NCBI RefSeq assembly: GCF_002278035.1
Contig: NZ_CP022605.1
Coordinates: forward strand, 310,001 to 374,000
DNA length: 64,000 bases
Origin: Ochrobactrum quorumnocens
GTDB taxonomy: Bacteria > Pseudomonadota > Alphaproteobacteria > Rhizobiales > Rhizobiaceae
Reading direction: 5' to 3'
The notes under the pieces were generated by a model. That model was not told where the DNA came from and did no database searches. It saw only the letters and a list, made by a program, of their open reading frames with translations. Of the stretch, positions 34,790-44,895 are shown one piece after another (positions within the stretch are counted from its first letter, which is position 1; each line of letters starts with the position of its first letter). A program made the translations under genes and the position numbers.

Positions 34790-36244
34790 TTAAAGTCCGC
34801 CGACATGCAACGTTTTAACTTCCAGATATTCCTCGATACCCATTTTTGAGCCTTCGCGACCAAGCCCCGACTGTTTCACACCGCCAAACGGTGCAACTTC
34901 GGTCGAAATGAGTCCTGTGTTCAGGCCAACCATGCCGAACTCCAGCGCTTCCGCAACACGCCATGAGCGTTTTAGGTTCTCGGTAAAGAAATATGCAGCC
35001 AGACCAAATGGCGTTCCATTGGCAATTTCAATTGCTTCCTCTTCCGTCTCAAATCGGAAAAGCGGCGCGACAGGCCCGAAGGTTTCTTCCGATGCAAGCA
35101 GCATATCGGTTGTGGCGTCACCCAGCACAATCGGACGTGCATATTGACGGCCTTCCGGTATGCTTTCGCTTTGTGCAAGAATTTTTGCACCGCGTCCAAG
35201 AGCATCACTCACATGTCGTTCGATCTTTTCAATCGCCGTGTGATTGATCATGGGACCAATCGCAACACCGTCTTCCGTACCAATACCGACTTTCATTTTC
35301 GCAACGCGTGCTGAAAGCTTAGCTGCAAAAGTATCGTAAATGCCTGCCTGCACCAGAATGCGATTTGAGCAAACGCAGGTCTGACCACCATTGCGGAATT
35401 TTGAGGCAATAGCACCTTCCACAGCCTGATCGAGATCAGCATCGTCAAAAACGATAAACGGCGCATTACCGCCCAATTCGAGGCTCAAACGCTTGATGCT
35501 ATCGGCGCCCCCCTTCATTAACAGCGAACCAACACGCGTCGAACCCGTGAATGAGATTTTACGCACGGTTTCATTGGCCATCAGCTCATTGCCAATTTCA
35601 CTCGGCATGCCGGTAACGATGTTGATGACACCAGCAGGAATCCCTGCCCGCTCAGCGAGAACGGCAAGTGCGAGTGCTGAAAATGGCGTGAACTCCGAAG
35701 GCTTGATGACAACCGTGCAGCCAGCAGCCAATGCAGGTGCTACCTTTCGCGTAATCATCGCATTCGGGAAATTCCATGGTGTGATGATCGCACAAACGCC
35801 GACTGCTTCCTTCAACACTAGAATACGACGATCTGCCGTTGGCGAAGGAATGCTGCCGCCATCAATGCGGCGCGCTTCTTCAGCGAACCATTTAACAAAT
35901 GACGCACCATAGCGGATTTCGCCCAATGCTTCATTGAGCGGCTTTCCTTGCTCCAGTGTCAGCAGAAGAGCGAGATCCTGCTCATGCTCGATCATCAGCG
36001 CAAACCAGCGTTCGAGCAGAGCTGCACGTTCGGCGTGGGTTTTCTTTTTCCAAGACTTGAAAGCTTCCGCAGCTGCATGGATTGCCGCGCGGGTTTCCTT
36101 TCCACTCATATCTGGGATCGTGCCCAAAGTGCTTAGGCTTGCAGGATTGGTAACATCAACAGTCGCGCCGGACGCTGCCTCCTGCCAGATGCCACCAATG
36201 AGACCCTGTTGGCGAAAAAGCGATTGATCTTTTAAAGTGTGCAT
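34790..36244 (-). CDS. gabD: Succinate-semialdehyde dehydrogenase-type aldehyde dehydrogenase
   Basis: A 484-residue aldehyde dehydrogenase closest in pattern to GabD, oxidising succinate semialdehyde (or a close homologue) to the acid with NAD(P). It has TPWNFPNAMITRKVAPALAAGCTVVIKPSEFTPFSAL (cofactor site), the general-base Glu in LSLELGGNAPFIVFDD, and catalytic C290 in NGGQTCVCSNRI. It is the last gene of a six-gene leftward operon starting near 41414 and begins 9 bp after the upstream gene. It could take the product of the class-III aminotransferase to the TCA cycle. Confidence 0.9.
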   Translation of the reverse strand: MHTLKDQSLFRQQGLIGGIWQEAASGATVDVTNPASLSTLGTIPDMSGKETRAAIHAAAEAFKSWKKKTHAERAALLERWFALMIEHEQDLALLLTLEQGKPLNEALGEIRYGASFVKWFAEEARRIDGGSIPSPTADRRILVLKEAVGVCAIITPWNFPNAMITRKVAPALAAGCTVVIKPSEFTPFSALALAVLAERAGIPAGVINIVTGMPSEIGNELMANETVRKISFTGSTRVGSLLMKGGADSIKRLSLELGGNAPFIVFDDADLDQAVEGAIASKFRNGGQTCVCSNRILVQAGIYDTFAAKLSARVAKMKVGIGTEDGVAIGPMINHTAIEKIERHVSDALGRGAKILAQSESIPEGRQYARPIVLGDATTDMLLASEETFGPVAPLFRFETEEEAIEIANGTPFGLAAYFFTENLKRSWRVAEALEFGMVGLNTGLISTEVAPFGGVKQSGLGREGSKMGIEEYLEVKTLHVGGL

Positions 36245-36253
36245 GACGACCTC

Positions 36254-37297
36254 TTATACCAGAGCTGAAAGCACGGCCTGCGTAATCGCATCCGTCTTGT
36301 CTTTGCGAGCGACAGTTCCGATACCCTGAGCCGTCGCTGTTTCAATTGCAGCCATCACATCTTTTGCAGCCTGATACTCGCCAAGATGCTCAAGCATCAT
36401 CGCGCCCGACCAGATCGCGGCAATCGGATTGGCAATGCCTAGATGCGCAATGTCAGGCGCAGAGCCATGAACCGGCTCAAACATGGAAGGTGCTGAGCGA
36501 TCGGGATTAATGTTGGCAGACGCCGCATAGCCAAGACCGCCCTGAATGGCGGCTCCCAAATCAGTCAAAATATCGCCAAAGAGGTTGGAAGCTACGATCA
36601 CATCGAGGCTTTCCGGTGCCATAACCAAGCGAGCCGCCATGGCGTCAATATGGTAGTGCGAGACTTCCACATCGGGATATTCCTTGGCGACATCCTTCGT
36701 CACCTCGTCCCAGAAAACCATGGAATATTTCTGAGCATTGGATTTTGTCACTGATGCCAGTTTCTTACGACGCGCACGTGCCTGTTCAAAGCCAAAGCGG
36801 ATAATGCGCTCTACGCCGGTGCGTGTGAAAATCGCAGTTTCGACTGCCACTTCATCTTTCGTCCCCGAATGCACCCGTCCACCAGCGCCCGAATATTCGC
36901 CTTCCGTATTTTCACGAATGCAAAGAATATCAAAGCCTTCAGACCGCAGCGGGCCTGTCACCCCGGGTAGCAAGCGATGTGGACGAATATTGGCATATTG
37001 CACAAACGCCTTACGGATCGGCAGCAGCAGTCCGTGCAGAGACACAGAATCCGGCACTTTCGCAGGCCAGCCAACGGCACCTAGATATATCGCATCGAAC
37101 TTACGCAGCGTCTCGATACCATCTTCTGGCATCATGGCCCCAGTTTCACGATAATATTCGCAGGACCAGGGGAAACTTGTGCCTTCCAGCAAAAATCCAT
37201 CGCGCTTCGCTGCTTGTTGCAGAACCTGCCACGTTGCATCGGTAACATTCTTACCGATGCCGTCACCCGGGATAAGTGCAATCGAATAGTTTTTCAT
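36254..37297 (-). CDS. ttuC: Tartrate dehydrogenase/decarboxylase-like (isopropylmalate dehydrogenase family)
   Basis: A 347-residue NAD-dependent beta-decarboxylating dehydrogenase. LIPGDGIGKNVTDATWQVLQ opens it; LLLPIRKAFVQYANIRPHRLLPG and CIRENTEGEYSGAGGRVHSGT resemble TtuC-type tartrate dehydrogenases rather than LeuB. The metal-site Asp region is VIVASNLFGDILTDLGAAIQGGLGYAASANINPD and the NAD loop is SMFEPVHGSAPDIAHLGIANPIA. Such enzymes oxidise tartrate, malate or 3-substituted malates. It belongs to the leftward operon with two aldehyde dehydrogenases. Confidence 0.85.
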   Translation of the reverse strand: MKNYSIALIPGDGIGKNVTDATWQVLQQAAKRDGFLLEGTSFPWSCEYYRETGAMMPEDGIETLRKFDAIYLGAVGWPAKVPDSVSLHGLLLPIRKAFVQYANIRPHRLLPGVTGPLRSEGFDILCIRENTEGEYSGAGGRVHSGTKDEVAVETAIFTRTGVERIIRFGFEQARARRKKLASVTKSNAQKYSMVFWDEVTKDVAKEYPDVEVSHYHIDAMAARLVMAPESLDVIVASNLFGDILTDLGAAIQGGLGYAASANINPDRSAPSMFEPVHGSAPDIAHLGIANPIAAIWSGAMMLEHLGEYQAAKDVMAAIETATAQGIGTVARKDKTDAITQAVLSALV

Positions 37298-37371
37298 TGT
37301 TCGTTCCCCGAAGAGCGCATCCCAAAGAGCCTGAAGCGGTTTTCGGGCAAAATACGCGTTAAAACAAATGT

Positions 37372-38835
37372 CTAGAGATCAATAAGTACGCTTTTGGTTT
37401 TGCGATTTGCGAGATAGGCCTCGCGTCCGAGATCTTTGCCAATGCCTGAGCTTTTATAACCGCCGGTCGGCAAGATATGATCACGCGAACGGCCATAGCG
37501 ATTGACCCAGATAGTACCTGCCTGCAAAGACTTGGTGACGCGCATTGCACGCGATAAATTGCGTGTGAACAAACCTGCTGCCAATCCGTAAGTCGGATGA
37601 TCTGCAAGTGCTAAAGCTTCGTCTTCCTCGCTGAATGTCTGGATCGTGAGAACAGGACCGAAGATTTCTTCCGTAACCGCTGGAGAGCTTTCATCGACAC
37701 CGCGAAGCAATGTTGGCTCATAAAAATAGCCTTCTCGGTCCATCCGCTTTCCACCCACAACACTTTGTGCGCCAAGCCTGACAGCCTTCTGCACAATCTC
37801 ATCAATACGACAAATCTGGCGTTCGGAAATAATCGGCGAATATTGCGTGTTCTCGTCCCACGTCACACCTGGTTTGATATTACCCATATAACGGGCGATC
37901 GCTTCGCTCAATGCATCGGCAATTTCTTCTGCTACAATCAGGCGCGAACCGGCGACACAGGCCTGCCCGGCATTGCTGAGAATTCCACGCGTGATAGCAG
38001 AAGCAGCCAGTTCGAGATCAGCATCGGCAAACACCACTTGCGGACTTTTTCCACCAAGCTCCAACGTCATCGGCTTGACAGCGGAACGAGCGATGTTTTC
38101 CATAATGGCCGCACCCGCCACCGTCGACCCGGTAAAGCTTACCTTGGAAATATCCGGATGACCGGTAATCGCATTGCCGGTAGTTGGTCCATCACCCAGC
38201 ACAATATTGATAAGACCTGCGGGAATGCCAGCCTTAACCGCAAGTTCTGCGATATAAAGCGTGGTAAAAGGCGTTATCTCTGAAGGCTTTAGAACAACGG
38301 CATTGCCTGCCGCGAGCGCCGGTCCAAGCTTCCAGCCAGCCATAGAGATCGGAAAATTCCACGGTGTAATCGCGCCAATAACACCGTAAGGCTCGCTTAA
38401 CGTCATGCCAAATGTGTTGTTGCTGGTTGGGACAACCTCACTACCTTCCTTATCAGCAAATTCGGCAAAGAAGCGAATTTGCTCAGCCGTGACAGCGATG
38501 TCGCCTTCAATAAGCTGTGCAATCGGACGTGTTGAGGAAACCGCTTCCATGCGCGCCAGTGTCAGCGCGTCTTGCTCGATAAGGTCTGCCCAGCGGTGCA
38601 TTGCGTTAAGTCGTTCACGCGGGCGACTGTCGGCCCATCCGCTTGCTTTCAAAGTGGCCTTAGCAGTCTGTACAGCGCGATCAACTATCACATCATCGGC
38701 AATAGGGCAGTCGCCATAGGCTTTACCGTCCGAGGGCCTGTGCATTCCCATCTCGCCAGTAGCATCGATACGTTCTCCGGCGATATAATGATAAAACGGC
38801 AGATTAAGCGTTTCAGGATCAAAGCTTAATGTCAT
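37372..38835 (-). CDS. NAD(P)-dependent aldehyde dehydrogenase
   Basis: A 487-residue aldehyde dehydrogenase, of the broad betaine-aldehyde/gamma-aminobutyraldehyde type. Motifs are TPWNFPISMAGWKLGPALAAGNAVVLKPSEITPFTTLY, MTLELGGKSPQVVFADAD (general base Glu) and catalytic C293 in NAGQACVAGSRL. AGGTGCGCC before ATG 38835 (MTLSFDPETL) sets the start; a longer frame upstream lacks family similarity. It differs clearly from the GabD-like enzyme in the same operon, so two aldehydes, or one aldehyde at two steps, are probably handled here. Confidence 0.88.
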   Translation of the reverse strand: MTLSFDPETLNLPFYHYIAGERIDATGEMGMHRPSDGKAYGDCPIADDVIVDRAVQTAKATLKASGWADSRPRERLNAMHRWADLIEQDALTLARMEAVSSTRPIAQLIEGDIAVTAEQIRFFAEFADKEGSEVVPTSNNTFGMTLSEPYGVIGAITPWNFPISMAGWKLGPALAAGNAVVLKPSEITPFTTLYIAELAVKAGIPAGLINIVLGDGPTTGNAITGHPDISKVSFTGSTVAGAAIMENIARSAVKPMTLELGGKSPQVVFADADLELAASAITRGILSNAGQACVAGSRLIVAEEIADALSEAIARYMGNIKPGVTWDENTQYSPIISERQICRIDEIVQKAVRLGAQSVVGGKRMDREGYFYEPTLLRGVDESSPAVTEEIFGPVLTIQTFSEEDEALALADHPTYGLAAGLFTRNLSRAMRVTKSLQAGTIWVNRYGRSRDHILPTGGYKSSGIGKDLGREAYLANRKTKSVLIDL

Positions 38836-38969
38836 GGCGCACCTCGCACTTTCTCTCATCAAACGATAGTGCTGAACGCGCCGCATTTTTGATTGAGAAT
38901 AACCCGCCTGACGGTTTTGAATCGCGTCAGACGGGTTTAAAGCGGCGGATTATTCTGGATAGGAAATGC

Positions 38970-39326
38970 TTATTCGTAAACGCAGACGTAAATCTTGCGT
39001 ACGGTTTCAATCGTGCGCCATACGCCGACAAAGCCCGGCTTCATGACAAAGCTGTCACCTGCACGATAGGTCTTGGTTTCGCCGCCCTTCTCTTCAATTT
39101 CGACCAGACCCGACAAGATATGACAAAACTCAAGCATGTTGCCCTTGATTGAGTGGGTTTCACCCGGTGTTGCTTCCCAAACACCTGTCAGAACCTTATC
39201 ATTCTTCGATGCATCCTGCGCCCAGGTTTTAAACGATGGCGCACCAGAGATCAGGCGATCCTCAGTTGGCAAAGCCTCTTTTGGGGCAAAATCAGGATCG
39301 GGATCAATTGTAATCAGAAGTGACAT
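38970..39326 (-). CDS. Cupin_3 (DUF861) protein
   Basis: A 118-residue single cupin: GVWEATPGETHSIKGNMLEFCHILSGLVEIEEKGGETKTYRAGDSFVMKPGFVGVW. The two cupin motifs are recognisable, with Glu and His residues for a metal site and the GDSFVMKPGFVGVW ending of DUF861 proteins (related to ureidoglycine aminohydrolase). Short forms like this often stand in amine or amino-acid catabolic operons, with no proven activity. It is third in the leftward operon order from the ArgE end, 17 bp after the hydroxyacid dehydrogenase gene. Confidence 0.8.
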   Translation of the reverse strand: MSLLITIDPDPDFAPKEALPTEDRLISGAPSFKTWAQDASKNDKVLTGVWEATPGETHSIKGNMLEFCHILSGLVEIEEKGGETKTYRAGDSFVMKPGFVGVWRTIETVRKIYVCVYE

Positions 39327-39343
39327 AGCATTCCCCTTTTAGG

Positions 39344-40267
39344 TTAATAACCAAGTGTGCGATCGATCAGGCCGATCAGTTCTTCTCCAGCTAAATGACG
39401 CTGAATATTTTCAATGACGGATTTAGCCGCGGTATGCGGTTGCGTGACCGATGCAATGTGCGGTGTAATCAGCACTTTCGGATGCGACCAAAGCGGATGT
39501 CCAGATGGAAGTGGCTCGGGATCGGTCACATCAAGCATGGCCGCAGCAAGATGACCGCTATCAAGTGCCTCTATAAGCGCATTTTGATTAAGTTGCGGTC
39601 CGCGTCCCGCATGCAGCAAACGTGCGCCTTTCGGCAGCAAGGCAAACCGATCGCCGTTCAAAATATCGCGCGTTTCATCCGTCAACGGCAGTAAACAGAT
39701 CAGAATATCCGACTGACGAAGGAAGCTCGCAAACTGGTCTTCACCATAAAAACATACGACACCATCAATATCTTTTCGGCTACGACTCCAACCAGAAAGT
39801 GGAAACTGGAATGGCTTTAGACGCTCGATTGCGGCCTGCGCCAGCATACCCAGCCCTAAAAAACCTATTCTTCGTTCCGATACTTGCGGCGTGGCAATCG
39901 CTCGCCACGTTTCCGTCTGTTGCTGTTGCCGATATGCTATTGCTTCGCGATGCAGGGTTAGTACCCCAAGCACCACATATTCCTGCATCATGCGAATAAT
40001 GCCATCTTCCACCATGCGCACGAGCTTAACATGCTCAGGCACGCTGTCGGGCTTGAACTGATCAACGCCTGCCCCAATAGAAAACAGGATTTCAAGATTG
40101 CGATAGCGTGCGACGTCATCAGGCGCGACCCAGCTAATCAAATAGCGAATTTTTTCAGGATCGATAATGTCGCCGACCTGAAAAAACTCGATATCAGGAA
40201 GGGTTTTCGAAAACGCTTCACGGAAAACGGTGCCACGGGCTGTGTCGGAATTGAAGAAAAATGCCAT
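39344..40267 (-). CDS. D-2-hydroxyacid dehydrogenase, GhrA-like
   Basis: A 307-residue NAD(P)H-dependent dehydrogenase that would reduce glyoxylate, hydroxypyruvate or a similar 2-keto acid. It has [31 protein letters not shown] (nucleotide site), catalytic Arg in [15 protein letters not shown], catalytic Glu in [16 protein letters not shown], and the His in [18 protein letters not shown] start at ATG 40267 (MAFFFNSD), 22 bp after the upstream stop; the longer frame overlaps argE. Similarity to GhrA is strongest through the C-terminal [14 protein letters not shown] block. Confidence 0.87.
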   Translation of the reverse strand: MAFFFNSDTARGTVFREAFSKTLPDIEFFQVGDIIDPEKIRYLISWVAPDDVARYRNLEILFSIGAGVDQFKPDSVPEHVKLVRMVEDGIIRMMQEYVVLGVLTLHREAIAYRQQQQTETWRAIATPQVSERRIGFLGLGMLAQAAIERLKPFQFPLSGWSRSRKDIDGVVCFYGEDQFASFLRQSDILICLLPLTDETRDILNGDRFALLPKGARLLHAGRGPQLNQNALIEALDSGHLAAAMLDVTDPEPLPSGHPLWSHPKVLITPHIASVTQPHTAAKSVIENIQRHLAGEELIGLIDRTLGY

Positions 40268-40289
40268 GAGATTATATCGCTTTCCGAAT

Positions 40290-41414
40290 TCAGGTCGTGA
40301 GACGCGCGGCAAGATTTTCGATCATCTTCTGACACGCATTTAATTCTTCAATTTCGATATATTCATTTGGACGATGCGCACGGCTGATATCGCCGGGGCC
40401 ACAGATGATTGCATCAACGCCTGCCTGCTGAAAAAGGCCAGCTTCCGTACCATAGCTGACAGCGGCCATAGTTTCCTGCCCAGTTAACTTGACCATCAAC
40501 TGAGAGAGTGCGCTCTCATCTGAGAGCGAAAGAGCCGGGTAAGCACTCAATTCATGCCACAGAACTTCAAATCCTCTATGGCGCAGAGCGAATAATTCTG
40601 CCTTTACGGGTTCAAGCAATGCGGTGGGGGATATATCAGAGATTGCACGCACCTCAATATCGGCCGCGCAACGATCAGGAATGATATTAACCGCCTGTCC
40701 GCCAGTGATGACACCAAACTGCAAGGAAGAGTAAGGCGGCTCAAAATTCGTATCGAAAGGCCCGGTTGCCAGCGTTTGCCCATAGGCGGCAGCTTTTGCA
40801 ATCACCCCTGCCATCGCATGAACCGCGTTCAGTCCCAAATCCGGTCGCGACGAATGACCCGAACGTCCAATGACTTTGAGGCGGGCAGCAGCCTTGCCTT
40901 TGTGCGCACGGACAGCCTGCATTAGGCTTGGCTCGCCAATGATGGCTCCAAGCGGCTTTGCACAAAGATCAGGAAGCGCTTTGAGCAAATGTGGCACGCC
41001 ACGACAACCCGCTTCTTCGTCATAAGAGAAGGCCAGATGGACAGGCCGTTTCAGCGAGCGTGAGGCGAGCAGAGGCAGCGCAGCAAGCGCGCAGGCCAGA
41101 AAGCCTTTCATGTCAGTGGTGCCGCGTCCATAAAGCCTGTTGCCATCCTTATGCAGCTTAAACGGATCAGTAGACCACTCCGCTTCTCCAGCTGGAACAA
41201 CATCCGTGTGGCCAGAAAGAATATAGCCCGATAAATCACGAGGACCAACGGTAATGAAAAGATTCGCCCTGTCGCCTTCAGGTCCCGTCAAAACAGATAC
41301 CTCAGCTCCGACTGCCTTTGCATAAGAACTGATCCATCCGACAATCGCATTGTTGGGAGTGCCAACAACGGATGAAAAGCCGACCAAGGCTGCAAGGATT
41401 TCTTCGACGTTCAT
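40290..41414 (-). CDS. argE: Acetylornithine deacetylase-like (ArgE/M20 family) hydrolase
   Basis: A 374-residue M20 zinc amidohydrolase. The metal-binding motifs are [12 protein letters not shown] (His/Asp), [19 protein letters not shown] (Asp), [20 protein letters not shown] (Glu-Glu, catalytic base) and [11 protein letters not shown]. The His near the end is in [22 protein letters not shown]. It fits ArgE well, but in this operon it more likely hydrolyses an N-acyl amino acid or amine as a catabolic step. The ATG at 41414 (MNVEEIL) is the first gene of the leftward operon; an upstream TTG is rejected. Confidence 0.85.
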   Translation of the reverse strand: MNVEEILAALVGFSSVVGTPNNAIVGWISSYAKAVGAEVSVLTGPEGDRANLFITVGPRDLSGYILSGHTDVVPAGEAEWSTDPFKLHKDGNRLYGRGTTDMKGFLACALAALPLLASRSLKRPVHLAFSYDEEAGCRGVPHLLKALPDLCAKPLGAIIGEPSLMQAVRAHKGKAAARLKVIGRSGHSSRPDLGLNAVHAMAGVIAKAAAYGQTLATGPFDTNFEPPYSSLQFGVITGGQAVNIIPDRCAADIEVRAISDISPTALLEPVKAELFALRHRGFEVLWHELSAYPALSLSDESALSQLMVKLTGQETMAAVSYGTEAGLFQQAGVDAIICGPGDISRAHRPNEYIEIEELNACQKMIENLAARLTT

Positions 41415-41672
41415 AAATACCACATTCAAAGTCAGGCTCTCTGATTGATATTAGAATATGATCATGGAGAAGCGTTCCGTGCCGAATATGATGCCGCTTC
41501 GAACAAAGATTGCGAATACAGGCAATCAAGAAGCAAATCCTGCGGCAGTACCCATGGAATGATACCGCAAAATACGCCTGCCAAACGGATTGCATTCGGA
41601 GGCATGATCACAAACACTGTGTCTTAAGGGCTGCAGGTCCACAAATGAGCTTAGGCAGCGGATAGGAACGGA

Positions 41673-42560
41673 TTGGCTGATATGCAAAAATCAGTACGGC
41701 TGAAATCTTTTGAATTGATTGCGCATGACATATCTAACGTGGATAAAAGCCTGCTTCATGGTCTTTCGATGGGCGTTCGCTGGCCGCACCGTCCCAATGA
41801 TTGGGATATTCTGTTAAAGACAGGGCAAGGGCTTGTCGCTGTAGACGGTATTGGTCGGGTATTTGGCAGTGCTATGTGGTTTCCCTATGGTGACGATTTT
41901 GCAACCATCGGCATGGTTATCACCTCACCACGCACGCAGGCGCAGGGCACTGGGCGGTGGTTGATGAAACAAGTTCTAGAGCGCTGCAAAGGCCGCAACC
42001 TCAGTCTCAATGCAACCCAGGCTGCGTATAGTCTATACCTTTCTCTTGGCTTTATCGATGAGGCGACAGTTTATCAGCATCAAGGAGAAGTCTGCCATGA
42101 ACTTCCAGCAATACCAAGACCCAAAGGCGAACTGGTAGCTCTTCCAGCAGCGGAGCTCGAAAAGATATCAGAACTGGACTGCAAAGCCTTCGGTACAAAC
42201 CGCATGCATTTGCTTCAGCTCATATCCGATACAGCAGAGATCTATGGCTTGAAAAGAAACGATCAGATCGTCGGCTATTCATTTTGCCGCGAATTCGGCC
42301 GAGGAAAGGTGCTTGGTCCCATCGTCGCAAGCAATAGCGAAGACGCTATTCAACTAACCTCAGTTCACCTTCAGAAGCTTAGAGGTAAATTTGCGCGTGT
42401 CGACACTCGCGAAAAAGACGGCACTTTCGCCGACTTTATAGAGCAATGCCGACTTAGTGTTTTCGGCACCGTAACAACCATGTCGAAGGGCAAATTGTTT
42501 TTGCACAGAGAGGCAAACAAGCCTTGGATATACGGGCTTTCCGCCCATGGCTGGGGATGA
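41673..42560 (+). CDS. GNAT acetyltransferase, two-part (paralogue 2)
   Basis: A 295-residue relative of the protein at 31602-32444. The N-terminal GNAT domain has MVITSPRTQAQGTGRWLMKQVLERC as acetyl-CoA site and NATQAAYSLYLSLGFIDE. The C-terminal half from LEKISELDCKAFGTNRMHLLQLI matches the Acetyltransf_18 part. It ends KPWIYGLSAHGWG. AGGA five bases before a TTG at 41673 favours that start over ATG 41682. It is convergent with the LysR gene at 42570. The function is unknown; the pairing of each GNAT with a HAD/DAO module suggests a shared pathway. Confidence 0.8.
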   Translation: MADMQKSVRLKSFELIAHDISNVDKSLLHGLSMGVRWPHRPNDWDILLKTGQGLVAVDGIGRVFGSAMWFPYGDDFATIGMVITSPRTQAQGTGRWLMKQVLERCKGRNLSLNATQAAYSLYLSLGFIDEATVYQHQGEVCHELPAIPRPKGELVALPAAELEKISELDCKAFGTNRMHLLQLISDTAEIYGLKRNDQIVGYSFCREFGRGKVLGPIVASNSEDAIQLTSVHLQKLRGKFARVDTREKDGTFADFIEQCRLSVFGTVTTMSKGKLFLHREANKPWIYGLSAHGWG

Positions 42561-42569
42561 GCCGTCTTT

Positions 42570-43535
42570 TCAAGTAATTTGATTAGAGTGTAAAGCTTCG
42601 TCAAGTCCCAACGATGGATACATTGCTGTAATAGCTCGAAGATCATCCATCAACTCCGCGATCAGCCAATCCCGAACCTGCTTCACGATGGGACGCACAG
42701 GTTTATCACGCAGACGCACTAAATGACATTTGCGTTTCGTTGGCAGAAGGCGATTGTGCGCTGGGATCAAGGCCTGCGTCCGCAACCAGTGCGCGACAAC
42801 ATTCAGCCAACCAATTGCCACCCCCTGCCCCAGCAATGCTGCCTGAACAACAATCGCATAGTCTGAGAATAGCATTTCGTCGTGAGCCGCCTTTCCTCGC
42901 GCGGGCAGGAAAAAGTCCGGCCAATTGGGTTGCGCGTCACTGAGGTTAATGAGCGTCGTCACAGGCTGATCAAGAACAGACGCCGCTTCATCATGCTCTC
43001 TTTGATAAGTTGGGCTACAAATTGGCACGAGAATTTCAGGCATGACGAAGGTAGCTTCAAGATTATCATCGCCACCGTCAACAAAACGCATACCAAGATC
43101 AACGTCGTTCACTGGGCCCGCCAGTGGTCCCATGATCAATTCAAAACGAAGATCAACGCCCGGAAAACTCTTTTTGAAAGCCGCCATGCGCGGCATCACC
43201 CAATGCGTTGTAAAGCCGGTTGAAAGCGATAGCGTTACTGTCTGAACACCGTGCTGGCGGTCACTGATTTCTCTTAATGCTTGTTGGATGCCCGCAAAGC
43301 TACGGTCAATCGCATTATGCAAAATTTTGCCATACTCGGTCAGTGTGACGCCATTCGTCGTGCGAATGAAAAGTTGCACATCCAAATGCTCTTCAAGGCG
43401 TCCAATCATACGACTGATCGCGGCAGGCGTAACGTTCAGCTCCTGAGCCGCCTTGGAAAAATTGCCGTGCCGCGCTGCTGCCTCAAGCGTAAAAAGTCCA
43501 TTCATCGAAGGTAGAGCACGTCGCAGAATCGTCAT
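42570..43535 (-). CDS. LysR-family transcriptional regulator (GcvA-like)
   Basis: A 321-residue LysR regulator. The winged HTH is LPSMNGLFTLEAAARHGNFSKAAQELNVTPAAISRMIGRLEEHLDVQLF; the effector domain opens VTLSLSTGFTTHWVMPRMAAFKKSFPGVDLRFE and ends PVRPIVKQVRDWLIAEL. It is divergent from the polyamine-type ABC operon starting at 43772 and probably controls it. ATG 43535 (MTILRRALPS) is taken over a Met five codons upstream. It is a paralogue of the LysR at 20272-21210. Confidence 0.9.
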   Translation of the reverse strand: MTILRRALPSMNGLFTLEAAARHGNFSKAAQELNVTPAAISRMIGRLEEHLDVQLFIRTTNGVTLTEYGKILHNAIDRSFAGIQQALREISDRQHGVQTVTLSLSTGFTTHWVMPRMAAFKKSFPGVDLRFELIMGPLAGPVNDVDLGMRFVDGGDDNLEATFVMPEILVPICSPTYQREHDEAASVLDQPVTTLINLSDAQPNWPDFFLPARGKAAHDEMLFSDYAIVVQAALLGQGVAIGWLNVVAHWLRTQALIPAHNRLLPTKRKCHLVRLRDKPVRPIVKQVRDWLIAELMDDLRAITAMYPSLGLDEALHSNQIT

Positions 43536-43716
43536 TACATTTTGTAACATTGCCTCAAGCTTTTTTCAATTGCACCTTCGGCTGTTATTTGTTCTCCTAC
43601 CAAACAAGAAAGGAGAAAATCCTTCATCATCGTCAGGGGAACAAAACATTTGTCTGCGCCAAGTACCAAAGCGGTTAAGTACGCACACAATGTTTAGCTC
43701 TTTCATTGAAAGCAGT

Positions 43717-43740
43717 AGATCGGCCTGATCTGTTTTTTTT
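43717..43740 (+). terminator. Weak hairpin with T run in the leader of the ABC operon
   Basis: AGATC, 5-base loop, GATCT, then G and eight T. The stem is short, so it could be a weak attenuator in the 5' leader of the operon or simply an AT-rich promoter element. A second GATCGG occurs just after it. Confidence 0.3.
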
Positions 43741-43771
43741 GATCGGTCGATAAAATATTTAGTGGAATCCA

Positions 43772-44863
43772 ATGGCTGAAACAAATAGATCGTCAAATAT
43801 CGGTGTCTCTATCCGTTCAGCTACGAAGAATTATGGAGCTTTCTGCGCGCTTGACTCGGTCAGCCTTGATGTCGCGCCCGGCGAATTTGTTTCAATTCTG
43901 GGCCCATCCGGTTCCGGCAAAACTACATTTCTAGGTATTCTCGGCGGATTTGTTCAACCGACATCGGGATCAATCTGGTTGGGCGACCGAGATATTACAT
44001 TGGAGCCGCCACACAAACGGGAAATTGGCATTGTCTTTCAGAACTATGCTTTGTTTCCGCATATGAATGTCGCAGATAACATCATATTTCCACTACGCGC
44101 TCGGCGTATGCCAAAAGCGGACTGGCCGGAAAAACTGCGCGATGCGCTGGCAATGGTTGAGTTGACCGGCCTTGAACGTCGCAAGATAGAAGAACTTTCA
44201 GGCGGCCAAAGACAGCGGGTCGCTTTGGCGCGCGCGATGATCTTCGAGCCACGCCTCATTCTCATGGATGAGCCACTGTCGGCACTAGACAAGCAGCTTC
44301 GCGAAAATATGCAGATTGAACTCAAGCAACTGCATCGAAAGCTCGGTGCAACGATTGTTTATGTGACACATGACCAGCGTGAAGCACTCACGATGAGTGA
44401 CCGCGTTGCGATCATGAACAAGGGCAAGATCGTTCAGATCGACACACCTGAGATGCTGCACGACCGTCCGATAAACTCCTTTGTTGCAAGCTTTATCGGT
44501 GAGGCCGCCCTGCTGCCGGTAGTGCGCGACGGTGAAAACAGCGTCAAACTTGCAGGAGTGACTCTGCGGTCCGACTATCCGATCCCACAGGGTGAAAAAC
44601 TCTATCTCGCACTCCATTCTGAGAAATTGATCGTCGGTAGCCAGACAGCAGATGTTCATATGAACCGTCTACGCGGCAAAGTCATTGAAGCGCTTTATCA
44701 GGGCGAAAGTATTCGCGTTTTCATGCAGCTTCATACCGGGGAAACCCTCAGTTTTCGTGTTCCGACCAATCACGCTGGCCGTGGGCAATTGCGCGCTCCC
44801 GGCGAAGAAATCGATATTGCACTTCACCCGGAAGACACGGTGATTGTGTCCCAATCCAACTAA
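43772..44863 (+). CDS. Spermidine/putrescine-type ABC transporter ATPase (PotA-like)
   Basis: A 363-residue ATPase. The nucleotide domain has Walker [11 protein letters not shown]-loop [16 protein letters not shown], signature [14 protein letters not shown] and Walker [19 protein letters not shown]. The C-terminal TOBE domain covers about 270-355 ([21 protein letters not shown]). This domain order and length match PotA-type ATPases for polyamines and other small organic compounds. It is first of a rightward operon containing HAD, flavoenzyme, binding protein, two permeases and a GMC oxidoreductase. Confidence 0.92.
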   Translation: MAETNRSSNIGVSIRSATKNYGAFCALDSVSLDVAPGEFVSILGPSGSGKTTFLGILGGFVQPTSGSIWLGDRDITLEPPHKREIGIVFQNYALFPHMNVADNIIFPLRARRMPKADWPEKLRDALAMVELTGLERRKIEELSGGQRQRVALARAMIFEPRLILMDEPLSALDKQLRENMQIELKQLHRKLGATIVYVTHDQREALTMSDRVAIMNKGKIVQIDTPEMLHDRPINSFVASFIGEAALLPVVRDGENSVKLAGVTLRSDYPIPQGEKLYLALHSEKLIVGSQTADVHMNRLRGKVIEALYQGESIRVFMQLHTGETLSFRVPTNHAGRGQLRAPGEEIDIALHPEDTVIVSQSN

Positions 44864-44895
44864 AGAACAAGCTTAGATCTATGAGGAAAATAGCG

